From a virus: a DNA stretch of 26,869 nucleotides. This document shows, piece by piece, positions 8,515 through 16,360 of the stretch (position 1 is its first letter; every line of letters starts with the position of its first letter). The notes beneath the pieces are model-generated. The model was not told where the DNA came from. It did no database searches and saw only the letters and a program-made list of their open reading frames with translations. A program made the translations under genes and the position numbers. The DNA lies in the IMG/VR virus record IMGVR_UViG_3300046000_006306, positions 1-26,869 of that record, one strand, 5' to 3'.

Positions 8515-9320
8515 AATTAATGGTAGCAGGCTGTTCATTTTCGGCTGTGAGTCAAACTCAACCGGGCACTGCCTGGAGCGAAAGATTAGCTGAAAAGCTA
8601 GGTGGCTGGGAGTTGATTAACCTAGCACGCCAAGGCTGCTCCAACGGCGGCATTCGCATACAGATGGACGAGATTCGTAGACAGCGTCCAGACTTTGCTG
8701 TGATTGGTCCTACCTTTTGGGATAGAATGGAAATACCTGCTAACTCTGTGCCATACGATTGGACTCAAGCACCCAGCGCCGGTGAAAATCCTCCACTGGA
8801 ACGACACCTACAAAATAGAAAACTGGGCAATGGCTACAACAGAGAAGATGGCATACGCAATGTAAATTATGGACAAGAACCATCAAACATGATTTGCGAA
8901 ACTATCTTTACACTGGCCGAAAACTTTGATCATCCGTACAGAATGGGTCGCATTACCAAACAAGCACAAACAGGCATAAGGCACTGGATTGATTCAATCT
9001 ACGACAATGCTTGGAAAAAGCAACAGGATGAGTGGATGATACGCGAAGGTGTAATCACAATGTTCCTAGATGACATTAAGTTTTTAGTGCTGCCAAACTT
9101 GCTGTGGCCGTTTGATCCTGACAATACTACACAGTGGCGCCAGGCGTTTCCTGCACTTGTGCCTGACCATTACATCAACTTGAACGAATCACGCTCGCCG
9201 CAGGCCATTTGTGGTAACAATCCGTTTACAGGCGAAGACCCAGGCTATCACTCAAGTGCTGCTGGACAAGAAATTATTGCTGAAAACTTCTATCAGCACT
9301 GGCTTACTCACTTCAAGTGA
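8511..9320 (+). CDS. SGNH/GDSL-type hydrolase-like protein
   Basis: 269 residues. The N-terminal strand reads MVAGCSFS, with S9 where SGNH esterases carry the nucleophile (block I). A block II-like Gly lies in INLARQGCSNGG, the third strand is DFAVIGPTFWDR, and near the C-terminus DPGYHSSAAGQEIIAENFY supplies the Asp/His of block V. Block III Asn is not obvious (GPT instead of GxND), as in several phage homologues, so the activity could be altered. Such enzymes de-esterify or deacylate sugars and lipids. An AAGGA site precedes the ATG. It ends the plus-strand half of the cassette, and its last 13 bases overlap the end of the convergent minus-strand gene, with no terminator visible between them. 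Confidence 0.65.
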   Translation: MKLMVAGCSFSAVSQTQPGTAWSERLAEKLGGWELINLARQGCSNGGIRIQMDEIRRQRPDFAVIGPTFWDRMEIPANSVPYDWTQAPSAGENPPLERHLQNRKLGNGYNREDGIRNVNYGQEPSNMICETIFTLAENFDHPYRMGRITKQAQTGIRHWIDSIYDNAWKKQQDEWMIREGVITMFLDDIKFLVLPNLLWPFDPDNTTQWRQAFPALVPDHYINLNESRSPQAICGNNPFTGEDPGYHSSAAGQEIIAENFYQHWLTHFK

Positions 9321-10366
9321 TTGACAACAAAATTCTGCAACTGTTGAGTTTTTTCTCTTTCAAACTCATACAGTTTGTTGTGATTGTGGTCCAGCCTAGG
9401 CTTTAACTTTTGCAATAGTGCGGGCAAGTCCTGCTGGCACAGCCAATGCACTTGCACAAATGCCTTGGTCCATCGCACAATGTCATCTGGTTCAGTGTCG
9501 TATGATTCGTCTATGACATCGCTAAATGTTTCAAATCCCCAGTCTCTATAGTGTTGTAAAAACCCTTGTATAGCAAACACCACAAACAGTCTGCGAGCTT
9601 GCAAACATTTGGCCATTTTTTCAGCAGAAAGAAAAACTCGATCTTTGCCTAGTGTTTCACAAATTACCGAAAACCAAGTGCGATTGTAGATTTCCCAAGG
9701 TACAAGGCCACTCACAGAGTTATCCATATTTTCTTTAACTTCCCATGCAGGATTAAGATTAGAACTTATATAAGGATATTGTAGTTTTGTGTTGCCGAAC
9801 AGTTTGGCTACACGCTCGGGAGTTTGATCAATCCAGTGTCCCACAAACAAATCTCTATAGGTCACAATGCCTTGTTCTAACAAATTAGATTGTTGTAGAC
9901 TCAGCATTGCAAAGTCTCTGTGTTCTCGCCTGGCTCCTAACAAGCATTCAAATGCATAAGGTCGCTCAAGTGGAAAATCCAAACGTGGCGGATTCCAACG
10001 CAAGAAGTTAAAACTCCAAGCGGGTCTGTAAATTATTCTTGGGTCGTTGGGTTCGTCTAACCAAATGCCAGCTGTATGCAACAACCAGTTTTTGACTCCT
10101 GTGGTTTCAATCCAGGCCACAAGTTCTTTTTTGCTGTGCCATTCAATGTCAGTAAACAACACAAGATCAAACTCGTGCAACGGAATCTGCATGTACTCTG
10201 GACGATAATCAAACTTGTTGGGCAGACTGTAAAACACTGGCATTACTGCTATGCGATGTGGTTGTGCCAGTGCAGTTTCAAGATCTACAATTTGATCGTA
10301 ACTGAATCCCCATTCAGTTGCTTGATATCCTGGAGAATACACACGCAATTGAGATAGATCCATCAT
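9308..10366 (-). CDS. Glycosyltransferase-like phage protein (family uncertain)
   Basis: 352 residues. The first two thirds show alternating beta strands and helices (DLVLFTDIEWHSKKELVAWI, NWLLHTAGIW) as in GT-B glycosyltransferases. The C-terminal third has LSAEKMAKCLQARRLFVVFA then GFETFSDVIDESYDTEPDDI. This S-E-K helix followed by a Gly-containing loop and DESYD recalls the donor-site region of GT10/fucosyltransferase-like proteins. The plus-strand gene at 16952-17839 has the same C-terminal layout (AFSEKIFRALQL, YGFDVWDDIIDHAYDVEPDQ), so they are paralogues. The start ATGATG overlaps the stop of the upstream minus-strand gene; 10363 is an alternative start. Glycosyl transfer is an inference; the gene itself is certain. 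Confidence 0.6.
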   Translation of the reverse strand: MMDLSQLRVYSPGYQATEWGFSYDQIVDLETALAQPHRIAVMPVFYSLPNKFDYRPEYMQIPLHEFDLVLFTDIEWHSKKELVAWIETTGVKNWLLHTAGIWLDEPNDPRIIYRPAWSFNFLRWNPPRLDFPLERPYAFECLLGARREHRDFAMLSLQQSNLLEQGIVTYRDLFVGHWIDQTPERVAKLFGNTKLQYPYISSNLNPAWEVKENMDNSVSGLVPWEIYNRTWFSVICETLGKDRVFLSAEKMAKCLQARRLFVVFAIQGFLQHYRDWGFETFSDVIDESYDTEPDDIVRWTKAFVQVHWLCQQDLPALLQKLKPRLDHNHNKLYEFEREKTQQLQNFVVNHLK

Positions 10367-11385
10367 TGTTTGTGTTGATAGGCCAAGTAATTGTTGCCGT
10401 GGAGTCGGGTAAGATGCTGGTCGTCTTCAGCAGATCTACTCAACCATTTTAAATTGGGCTGTCCAGGACAGAGTTCTTCTGCCAGGTGTGTTTTTGTCAC
10501 GCCAGTGGCAGCACTTATTTTTTGTCTAATCAACTCCATCCAACGATCAAACTCGACAACTTCTTTTGTGTCCCAGTCAAACTTCACACTGAGACTTAGA
10601 TCAGGAACAGCATCACATACTGCTGTGTGATAGTCTGGATCAAAGCCGCCAATCTTGGTCATGGCATCATACATGTATCGACGTTGCGGTTGCGTGTTGA
10701 TTTCTCTGCGACTCATGGTCCAGTTTCCTATTAGCTCATACTCAGACAACCATCGAATGAGCTCACCGTTGCCCCAAGGTGGCACAGTGGGTTCTCCTGG
10801 GCAGTTTTCAATCAGTGCATCTAGCCAATTGCATTTGTGTTTTTGTTCAAGAAACTCACGCATGGCAGTGACATCTTCCTTTAGTACAGGCACATATTCT
10901 GAAATAAAGCAGTGTGGGGTCAGTCGATCAAAGCCAAATGCATTGCGAATAGTTTCGTAATAGCCCCAGCTATGGCGTTCATTTTCTAATACCATGAAGT
11001 TTAATTTGCCATCTATAATAGGTTGATAGTCCTGTATCATAATGCAGTCAGGATCGTGCATGATCATTAGATCGTAGTCAAGGTAATCAAGGAACGACAA
11101 TTTGATAGCTTGCTGACGCAGCCACCACCCGCGGTAGTCATCTGAAAATACCCAGTTGTTGACTTCAGGATACAGTCTGTAAATTTCTGAATCAGGGGCA
11201 TAATCAAAATTAGTAGTATCAATACCGTATTTTTCAAATACGGGCCACAGTTCTTCTTTGGGCACAGGACTGGCAATGCAAGTTCTATCCACACCAATGA
11301 GGTGCTTGGTAAATTCTGGTTGCAAGCTCATGATAGCATGCGGCATACGATAACGTGCTAGGTATAAGATTTTTGCGCTGGTCAT
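10363..11385 (-). CDS. DUF6492-like glycosyltransferase with DPD motif
   Basis: 340 residues. Key signature: GWWLRQQAIKLSFLDYLDYD followed by LMIMHDPDCIMIQDYQP at about 85-120. This is the GW..QQ..K helix and DxD metal site typical of DUF6492/GT-A-like nucleotide-sugar transferases. A later region, NCPGEPTVPPWGNGELIRWL, resembles the acceptor-side part of the family. It parallels the plus-strand gene at 7193 but keeps the acidic DxD that the other has lost. It is transcribed between the radical SAM gene (8-base gap) and the glycosyltransferase-like gene (overlap), so the three probably form one minus-strand operon. The class call is reasonable; the sugar and acceptor are unknown. Confidence 0.6.
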   Translation of the reverse strand: MTSAKILYLARYRMPHAIMSLQPEFTKHLIGVDRTCIASPVPKEELWPVFEKYGIDTTNFDYAPDSEIYRLYPEVNNWVFSDDYRGWWLRQQAIKLSFLDYLDYDLMIMHDPDCIMIQDYQPIIDGKLNFMVLENERHSWGYYETIRNAFGFDRLTPHCFISEYVPVLKEDVTAMREFLEQKHKCNWLDALIENCPGEPTVPPWGNGELIRWLSEYELIGNWTMSRREINTQPQRRYMYDAMTKIGGFDPDYHTAVCDAVPDLSLSVKFDWDTKEVVEFDRWMELIRQKISAATGVTKTHLAEELCPGQPNLKWLSRSAEDDQHLTRLHGNNYLAYQHKQ

Positions 11386-11393
11386 AGCATTAA

Positions 11394-12458
11394 TTATAAG
11401 AGTGCGGCTGCTGAGGCCGGTTTTCCGCAGGTACTAACACACTGGTAAGGTCTGCCGTCAGCAATGCTGGATTTTTGCCAGGCTTGTTCTATAGACTCAA
11501 ACCAGTCCAAACAATGCTCTAATGTATACTGCAAAGCATTGTTTTCTTTTACCATTGGTGCCAATTCCTTATTACCCGGATGGCTCATGGTGTGTGGATA
11601 AAACCCTAAAAAGCAGCAAGGATAAACAGATCCGTCAGCAGCAATATAAATTTCTTGAGTTTGTTTATGAATGCAATTCATTGTGAGATCTGGAATATCT
11701 TTATGTGATCTAAAAGTTTTGGCATCATACCACGAAATGTGATTTTCTAATAGTGCTTCGACTGGCGGGACTTCTCCAGGTTCTTTGGGTCCAATCACAT
11801 GACTAAATTTACCGTCTCTAGTGAACACTGGACCGCGATCCCGTCCATCATATATATTTTCAAATCCAAAAAATCCCAGTTCACGAGCCATCTGTCTACA
11901 TTCTTGTTCTTGATGTCGATTGTGTTCAAATGGCACAAATCTCCAAATAGCTCGTCCACCTGCTTGAATTAACGACTGAGCATGTTCGATGATTCTATGC
12001 CAATCAGTATCTTGACGATACAGTTTATGAGTGTCTGCCATCCCATCAATAGCAAATCCCACAGTGACGTCAGGCAGAGCAAGTCTTCTCCACCATTCAG
12101 AATTGCGCAAACTGCCGTTGGTGTTGATATGCACTGGAACTCGGTGTTCAGCAACATATTCAACTATGTCCACAGCATCACGAGCTGATGCAAAATCTCC
12201 AAGATTGCCATTGAAAGTAATGCCCCTAAATCCAAATACTTTTGGTATCAACCCGTTAATAGGCGCCTCGGGTTGAATTAGTTGTGCCAACAGTTCAGGA
12301 GTCACAATGTGCTTGAAATCTGCTAGAGACAATTCGCATGTTGGATAACCAGAGTTGTACTCATAGCCTCTGTAGTTTCTCATGCACATGGGACAGCGAG
12401 CATTACATCTTGTGGTCAATTCAATGTGCAATCGACGAATTTCTGATAGTTTTAACAT
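11394..12458 (-). CDS. Radical SAM enzyme with SPASM-like C-terminal cysteines
   Basis: 354 residues from the ATG at 12458. A longer frame from a TTG at 12506 exists but would run through the divergent promoter region, and the conserved part begins only after the ATG. The radical SAM cluster motif is CNARCPMC (C18, C22, C25), followed by the Gly-rich strand GFRGITFNGNLGD. C-terminal cysteines in NCIHKQTQEIYIAADG, VYPCCFLG and CVSTCG fit a SPASM/twitch domain binding extra iron-sulfur clusters. Such enzymes use S-adenosylmethionine to modify peptides, sugars or small molecules. It is the first gene of the minus-strand operon with two glycosyltransferase-like genes. Its substrate is unknown; a sugar or a virion protein is possible. 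The start lies only five bases from a TATAAATA box. Confidence 0.85.
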   Translation of the reverse strand: MLKLSEIRRLHIELTTRCNARCPMCMRNYRGYEYNSGYPTCELSLADFKHIVTPELLAQLIQPEAPINGLIPKVFGFRGITFNGNLGDFASARDAVDIVEYVAEHRVPVHINTNGSLRNSEWWRRLALPDVTVGFAIDGMADTHKLYRQDTDWHRIIEHAQSLIQAGGRAIWRFVPFEHNRHQEQECRQMARELGFFGFENIYDGRDRGPVFTRDGKFSHVIGPKEPGEVPPVEALLENHISWYDAKTFRSHKDIPDLTMNCIHKQTQEIYIAADGSVYPCCFLGFYPHTMSHPGNKELAPMVKENNALQYTLEHCLDWFESIEQAWQKSSIADGRPYQCVSTCGKPASAAALL

Positions 12459-12460
12459 TG

Positions 12461-12494
12461 AGATATTTATAGCTGTATATTTTACTAAATATCT
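12461..12494. promoter_or_regulatory. Inverted repeat with divergent late-promoter-like boxes
   Basis: The 37-base gap between two divergent genes holds a perfect 9-base inverted repeat: AGATATTTA at 12461-12469 and TAAATATCT at 12486-12494, separated by 16 bases. On the minus strand the left arm makes TATAAATA (12464-12471), the exact T4 late promoter consensus, five bases before the ATG of the radical SAM gene. On the plus strand the right arm makes ACTAAATA, four bases before the ATG of the 98-residue protein. Both genes therefore begin within the same TAAATATCT(C)AATG context and would have nearly leaderless mRNAs. A protein-binding operator is the other reading. Confidence 0.5.
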
Positions 12495-12495
12495 A

Positions 12496-12792
12496 ATGCA
12501 GACCAAATCAATTCAAGTTCAGTGCGATGTTTATTGCAGGTGGGATGGCAACGACACCCGCTATAGACTGTATGTAAATGATGAGCTGTTTACAGAGAGA
12601 TCTTGGATCTGGAATGATAAAGAATACTATTTGGAAGAAGTGATAACTATCGAAGCACCCCCGGGGCAATACGAAATCAAATATGAGCTGCTTGAGCCCA
12701 CCCACAGCAAATTAGGAATAAAAAACATGCGAGTAACCAGCGGAACTGCTACCATACACAAAAATCAGACAACATTGGAAATACCATCATGA
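12496..12792 (+). CDS. 98-residue beta-rich conserved phage protein
   Basis: Starts MQTKSIQVQCDVYCRWDG, then TRYRLYVNDELFTERSWIW, EAPPGQYEIKYELLEP and a final strand ending at IPS. Alternating hydrophobic residues suggest an all-beta sandwich. I recognise it as a small protein typical of T4-like aquatic phages, usually near virion genes, without known function. A longer frame from 12382 exists, but it lies inside the radical SAM gene on the other strand; the ATG at 12496 leaves the divergent promoter free. No Shine-Dalgarno sequence is visible. The stop overlaps the next start (ATGA). A virion decoration or structural role is inference. Confidence 0.7.
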   Translation: MQTKSIQVQCDVYCRWDGNDTRYRLYVNDELFTERSWIWNDKEYYLEEVITIEAPPGQYEIKYELLEPTHSKLGIKNMRVTSGTATIHKNQTTLEIPS

Positions 12793-13007
12793 GAATGAAA
12801 GAAATTATGGAAAATGCATCAGTAGGCGGCACTAGTTCAGGATCTATAGCACCTGTAGAGTCAGCTTTGGGCATGCAATCAAGATCAGGCGGATCCATGC
12901 TAAGTGGTAAATATGTAACAGGCTCTGATCCTACACCGAACACGCCTAAGGAATACAAAAGGAATAAACATGTTAGCGGACGCTTTAAAAACTCTCCTGG
13001 CAACTGA
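12789..13007 (+). CDS. 72-residue Gly/Ser-rich phage protein with capsid-targeting-like start
   Basis: Starts MRMKEIMEN, matching the short M-R/K-x-x-E-I-x-E peptide of other proteins in this window (possible prohead-protease cut after I-M-E). The rest is low in hydrophobic residues and rich in Gly, Ser, Pro and Lys (GSIAPVESALGMQSRSGG), so it is probably disordered. I recall similar short proteins in many T4-like aquatic phages. It overlaps the 98-residue protein by 4 bases and the Dps-like gene by 38 bases in another frame. If it is cut, a small basic peptide would remain in the capsid, like T4 internal peptides. That role is inference. Confidence 0.65.
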   Translation: MRMKEIMENASVGGTSSGSIAPVESALGMQSRSGGSMLSGKYVTGSDPTPNTPKEYKRNKHVSGRFKNSPGN

Positions 13008-13413
13008 GTATGCTTTCAGCATCAAAGCCCAGCTGTTTCACTGGAATGTGGAAGGCCCAGACTTTGCTCAATTGCACGAGTTTTTTGGAAACTTGTACGA
13101 AGAAGTCTATAACGGATCAATAGATCGAACCGCTGAATACATTCGCGCACTAGGCGACTACTCGCCAGGTAGTTTTGAACGTTTTGCTGAACTGTCGGAA
13201 ATCAAAGGTCAGACCAAGATACCACGTGCCCGACTCATGATTGAAGAACTGTTGGCCAACAACACCCAACTGTTGGAACTTCTTAATAAATGTTTTGCTG
13301 TTGCTGAAAGTGAAAATCAGCAAGGTATTGCTAATTTTATAGCTGAACGCATTGATGCTCAACAAAAGCACGGCTGGATGCTGAGAAGTTTCTTGAAAGA
13401 CGAAAGAGCATGA
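12970..13413 (+). CDS. dps: Dps/ferritin-like protein
   Basis: 147 residues, close to the usual Dps length but with a short N-terminus. The four-helix core begins ALKTLLATEYAFSIKAQ and carries the Dps signature FHWNVEGPDFAQLHEFFGNL. By comparison with E. coli Dps, H24, H36, D52 and E56 align with ferroxidase ligands H51, H63, D78 and E82. The position of D67 is Gly/Asn (G40-N41), so iron oxidation may be weakened. Dps proteins bind iron, limit hydroxyl radicals and can coat DNA. The start is supported by an AAAGGA site eight bases upstream, inside the preceding gene. It lies between virion-type genes and is coupled to the next by an ATGA overlap. It might protect phage DNA from oxidative damage. 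It has no basic tail for DNA binding. Confidence 0.85.
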   Translation: MLADALKTLLATEYAFSIKAQLFHWNVEGPDFAQLHEFFGNLYEEVYNGSIDRTAEYIRALGDYSPGSFERFAELSEIKGQTKIPRARLMIEELLANNTQLLELLNKCFAVAESENQQGIANFIAERIDAQQKHGWMLRSFLKDERA

Positions 13414-14096
13414 GTTCAGACATTAGATCGATACTAGAACGCCTGGCAGCAGTGGAAGGCAAACTCACACCCACGGGTGTCAAGCATGGCCTTAATCCAC
13501 AACAAAAATCTGTCAATCAACTGCCAGCACTGTTTAAACCACATGGCATTCGAGCACTAGGTTCTAAAACAGATCCGCAACATCCCATGCATGGTGAGTT
13601 AGTTGGGGATTCAGTTGAGCCTGCTAAAACTGCACTAGAAGAAGCCATGCAAGAAGTTGAAGAAGACATGTTAAGCAAGGTCAAAAAGGACCTTACACAG
13701 TATCTTGATCAGCTGGAAAAGAAAGTTCGAGTTGATCGCGAACTCAAAGACAAAGCCAAAGACGCTGTGAAAAAACATGCAGCTGAAGAAGAAATTGAAG
13801 AAAACGATTATGAACTAACTGATCCGGGCACAGTGCATGGCATTGAAAACAATATAGATACTCAACTGGGCAATCCACAACAACCTACCAAAGTCATGGA
13901 ACTGGATGATGGTGCTGTGTTTGAAATACATGGCGACGATGGCATTGGCTATGAAATACGCCACCGTGGTCGTAGCCTACCCAGCAGATTCCGAACATCT
14001 GACGAAGCAGGTATAGCAGTTGATCTGTTCCGTGCTTATAGACAGCGCAATCGGCCTGAACAAGATCTAAGTCAAGACTACATAGAAGAAAGATAA
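13410..14096 (+). CDS. 228-residue conserved phage protein with coiled coil, function unknown
   Basis: The first 20 residues form an amphipathic helix (SSDIRSILERLAAVEGKL), followed by GVKHGLNPQQKSVNQLPALF, a motif I associate with T4-like aquatic phages. Residues about 70-135 are highly charged and probably helical or coiled-coil (EEAMQEVEEDMLSKVKKDL, DQLEKKVRVDRELKDKAK). The C-terminal part (about 150-228) looks like a small globular alpha/beta domain (AVFEIHGDDGIGYEIRHRG). No signal peptide, membrane segment or catalytic motif is seen. It is coupled to the Dps-like gene upstream (ATGA) and ends five bases before the 752-residue gene. A virion or assembly role fits the neighbourhood but is not shown by the sequence. 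Confidence 0.7.
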   Translation: MSSDIRSILERLAAVEGKLTPTGVKHGLNPQQKSVNQLPALFKPHGIRALGSKTDPQHPMHGELVGDSVEPAKTALEEAMQEVEEDMLSKVKKDLTQYLDQLEKKVRVDRELKDKAKDAVKKHAAEEEIEENDYELTDPGTVHGIENNIDTQLGNPQQPTKVMELDDGAVFEIHGDDGIGYEIRHRGRSLPSRFRTSDEAGIAVDLFRAYRQRNRPEQDLSQDYIEER

Positions 14097-14101
14097 GCGC
14101 C

Positions 14102-16360
14102 ATGATCATCAGAGATTTAATTATTAAAGAACATAGAGTACTAACTGAAGCTCAGGCACGAGCACAGCTGATGGAAGATCCAATCTATCGCCAGTTTAGA
14201 TCAATAGGTCGTTACATTACTGAACGAAAAATGACTGACAGTGAAATTCTTCAGGTGTTTGCTGACGTTGAAGCAGGCATGACAGACAAAGCCACAGGTG
14301 CAAATCGTACAATTGTAGGCTCTACTAAAGATTCTGTCATGGACTTTGCTGGCGGCGTAAAAGATGCATATGATAGTATTATCAACAGCATTCAAAGTTC
14401 TGCACCAGTGGCAGCAGTAGATTATGCTTATAATGAAGCCACAGACGCATTGGCAAAATTAACTGGTGGAGAAAAAGGCAAGGTCATGCAGGCTATCATC
14501 GCCTATCGCAATCTTGTTAAAGAATATCCCAAAACTGCTGGCTTTGCCAAAGCAGCACTGGTTGCTATTGCCGGCCTGGCCACAGGTGGTGCAGGCCTTC
14601 CTATTATTGCTGGTCTGACATATGCACTAGATTCGGCCATCAAAGGCGATAAACTATCCAGTGTTCTCGGCAAAGGTGTTGGAGCTTACGCATTGTCATA
14701 TGCTGGCCAGGCTGCGTACGGTGCATACGGAGGTCAGGCAGACATAGGTAATGTAAGCGGCGGACAAGACATTGGCGGATATAATCCCGACAATGTGCCT
14801 GGCGACTTAATGACTACTCCTGAACCAGGATGGCAAAGTAATGCTGATGTGAGTGGCATGTATGCTCAAGAACCAGGATGGCCGGGCTCAGGAGCAGGCG
14901 GTAGCACATACACTGTAACTGCTGATGACTTTAAAGGACTTGGAAAAATTGCACAAGACAATGGACTTACTGCACAACAATTATGGGATGCTAATCCCCA
15001 GATTACAGACCCGAACAAAATTTTTATTGGTCAAGAAATTAACATACCTGCAGCCGGCGGTGAACCAGTAAAGAATGTATGGCAAGGCTGGGAAGGTCCT
15101 ACCAAATCAACTGCTGGTGCAGTTGAACCTGGTCCTAGTGACACTGTGCCAGCATTACCTGCTGCCAGCGGGCAGATAGGCACACCATTTAATGCAGGAA
15201 ATGCACCAATTGGCCCTAATGGACAACCAATGCGATTGATGCCAATGGATGATGGTCCAACAAATCTCACAAAAGATTTTGATCCAGCTAATGTGCCAGC
15301 AGGCATGACAATAAAACAAGGCGCCAGTCCAGTAAGAGAATCAATCTGGACTAAAGTAGCTGAATCTGTCAAATTTAAAACACTGCCAGTAGATCGACTT
15401 ATTGATAACAGAATAACTATTTTAAGCTGGGCGTTGAATGAAAGCATTGGTCGCAAAAGCAAAAGCATAAACTTGACCACTGTTGGTGTCTACACTGTGT
15501 TTGAAAATATTGACCGTTATCGCAAGGCTATTTTAGGAGAGCGTTTGCCGTCAACTGTAGTAGGTCCAGGCCGTGAACAACTGCCAGACTACGGTCGCCC
15601 CGACGCTCCCGGAGCACCTGCGCCTGTCACACCGGCTGCAAAAAAAGGCTGGGTTGGTAAAGGCTTAGATTGGGTAAACAAAGCAGCTGGTAAAGTAGGC
15701 GGCGCTTTGGGTACTTTAGGACATCAGTTCACAACCAATGTCACAAAAGAAAAACTCAAAATGAATTGGCAATTAAAAGGCAGGCCTAGCGAGTCAGATC
15801 AATTGTCTGCATGGTTGGTTACACAAGGTGTGCCACAACAAGTTATCACCACCGTGTACAACAAGATGGGCATACCGCATACAGCACCTGCAGCCACACC
15901 CGCTGCTACTGGCACAGCTCCAACTGCGGCAACTACTGATGTGGCAAAAAATTATAATGCATCACTTGCTCGTAATCCTTTTGCAAAAACGTCAGCAACG
16001 GTTACCCCAACACCAGGCCCAACTCCTACACCTGCACCACCTACGCCAGGTGTAGAAACTCCACCAACACCTACTCCAACACCAGCACCTACTACTCCAG
16101 GTGTTAATCCAAAGACACAACGTGATGCTAGACTCGTAGCTAAAGGATGGAAAGGTCGCCCACCTAAGTCAGTCCAACCTACGTCAGTTGGTGAAGAAGA
16201 TGATTATCATGCTGCACTAGACGATCGTGAGGCCGATCTTGTGGCCACACAAAAGAATCTAAAAAAACTACCACGTAATGCATTTGAATCATTGTCTTGG
16301 AGCCAAAACTTCGATCCTGGCATGACACTGTTCCGTCAAATGAAACAGGAACAATTATAA
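14102..16360 (+). CDS. 752-residue LysM-containing phage protein with Pro/Thr linker
   Basis: Starts MIIRDLIIKEHRVLTE/A; L-T-E could be a prohead-protease site. Residues about 148-178 are a hydrophobic Ala/Gly stretch (AALVAIAGLATGGAGLPIIA) that could insert into a membrane. A LysM domain lies at about 269-317 (YTVTADDFKGLGKIAQDNGL, then FIGQEINIPA). A module with RLIDNRITILSWALNES and VGVYTVFENIDRYRKAI follows. Around 560-600 are helices resembling other phage internal proteins (SDQLSAWLVTQGVPQQVI). Residues about 633-670 form a Pro/Thr/Ala linker with repeated TPTPAP units and PGV. The C-terminus has SLSWSQNFDPGMTLFRQMKQ, a tail motif I have seen in similar proteins. It may act at the host envelope during genome delivery. 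Stop and next start overlap (TAATG). Confidence 0.75.
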   Translation: MIIRDLIIKEHRVLTEAQARAQLMEDPIYRQFRSIGRYITERKMTDSEILQVFADVEAGMTDKATGANRTIVGSTKDSVMDFAGGVKDAYDSIINSIQSSAPVAAVDYAYNEATDALAKLTGGEKGKVMQAIIAYRNLVKEYPKTAGFAKAALVAIAGLATGGAGLPIIAGLTYALDSAIKGDKLSSVLGKGVGAYALSYAGQAAYGAYGGQADIGNVSGGQDIGGYNPDNVPGDLMTTPEPGWQSNADVSGMYAQEPGWPGSGAGGSTYTVTADDFKGLGKIAQDNGLTAQQLWDANPQITDPNKIFIGQEINIPAAGGEPVKNVWQGWEGPTKSTAGAVEPGPSDTVPALPAASGQIGTPFNAGNAPIGPNGQPMRLMPMDDGPTNLTKDFDPANVPAGMTIKQGASPVRESIWTKVAESVKFKTLPVDRLIDNRITILSWALNESIGRKSKSINLTTVGVYTVFENIDRYRKAILGERLPSTVVGPGREQLPDYGRPDAPGAPAPVTPAAKKGWVGKGLDWVNKAAGKVGGALGTLGHQFTTNVTKEKLKMNWQLKGRPSESDQLSAWLVTQGVPQQVITTVYNKMGIPHTAPAATPAATGTAPTAATTDVAKNYNASLARNPFAKTSATVTPTPGPTPTPAPPTPGVETPPTPTPTPAPTTPGVNPKTQRDARLVAKGWKGRPPKSVQPTSVGEEDDYHAALDDREADLVATQKNLKKLPRNAFESLSWSQNFDPGMTLFRQMKQEQL

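Noticed and set aside
10076-10960. Plus-strand frames of 79-101 codons inside the minus-strand genes
   Set aside because: They have no conserved motifs and lie opposite genes with clear domain features; they are antisense shadows.
12458-12506. TTG start at 12506 for the radical SAM gene
   Set aside because: It would cross the divergent promoter region and overlap the 98-residue gene; the ATG at 12458 begins the recognisable sequence.
12789-13413. Frameshifted single gene made of the small Gly/Ser protein and the Dps-like protein
   Set aside because: The Dps-like gene has its own AAAGGA site and ATG, and its length fits the family, so the 38-base overlap looks natural.
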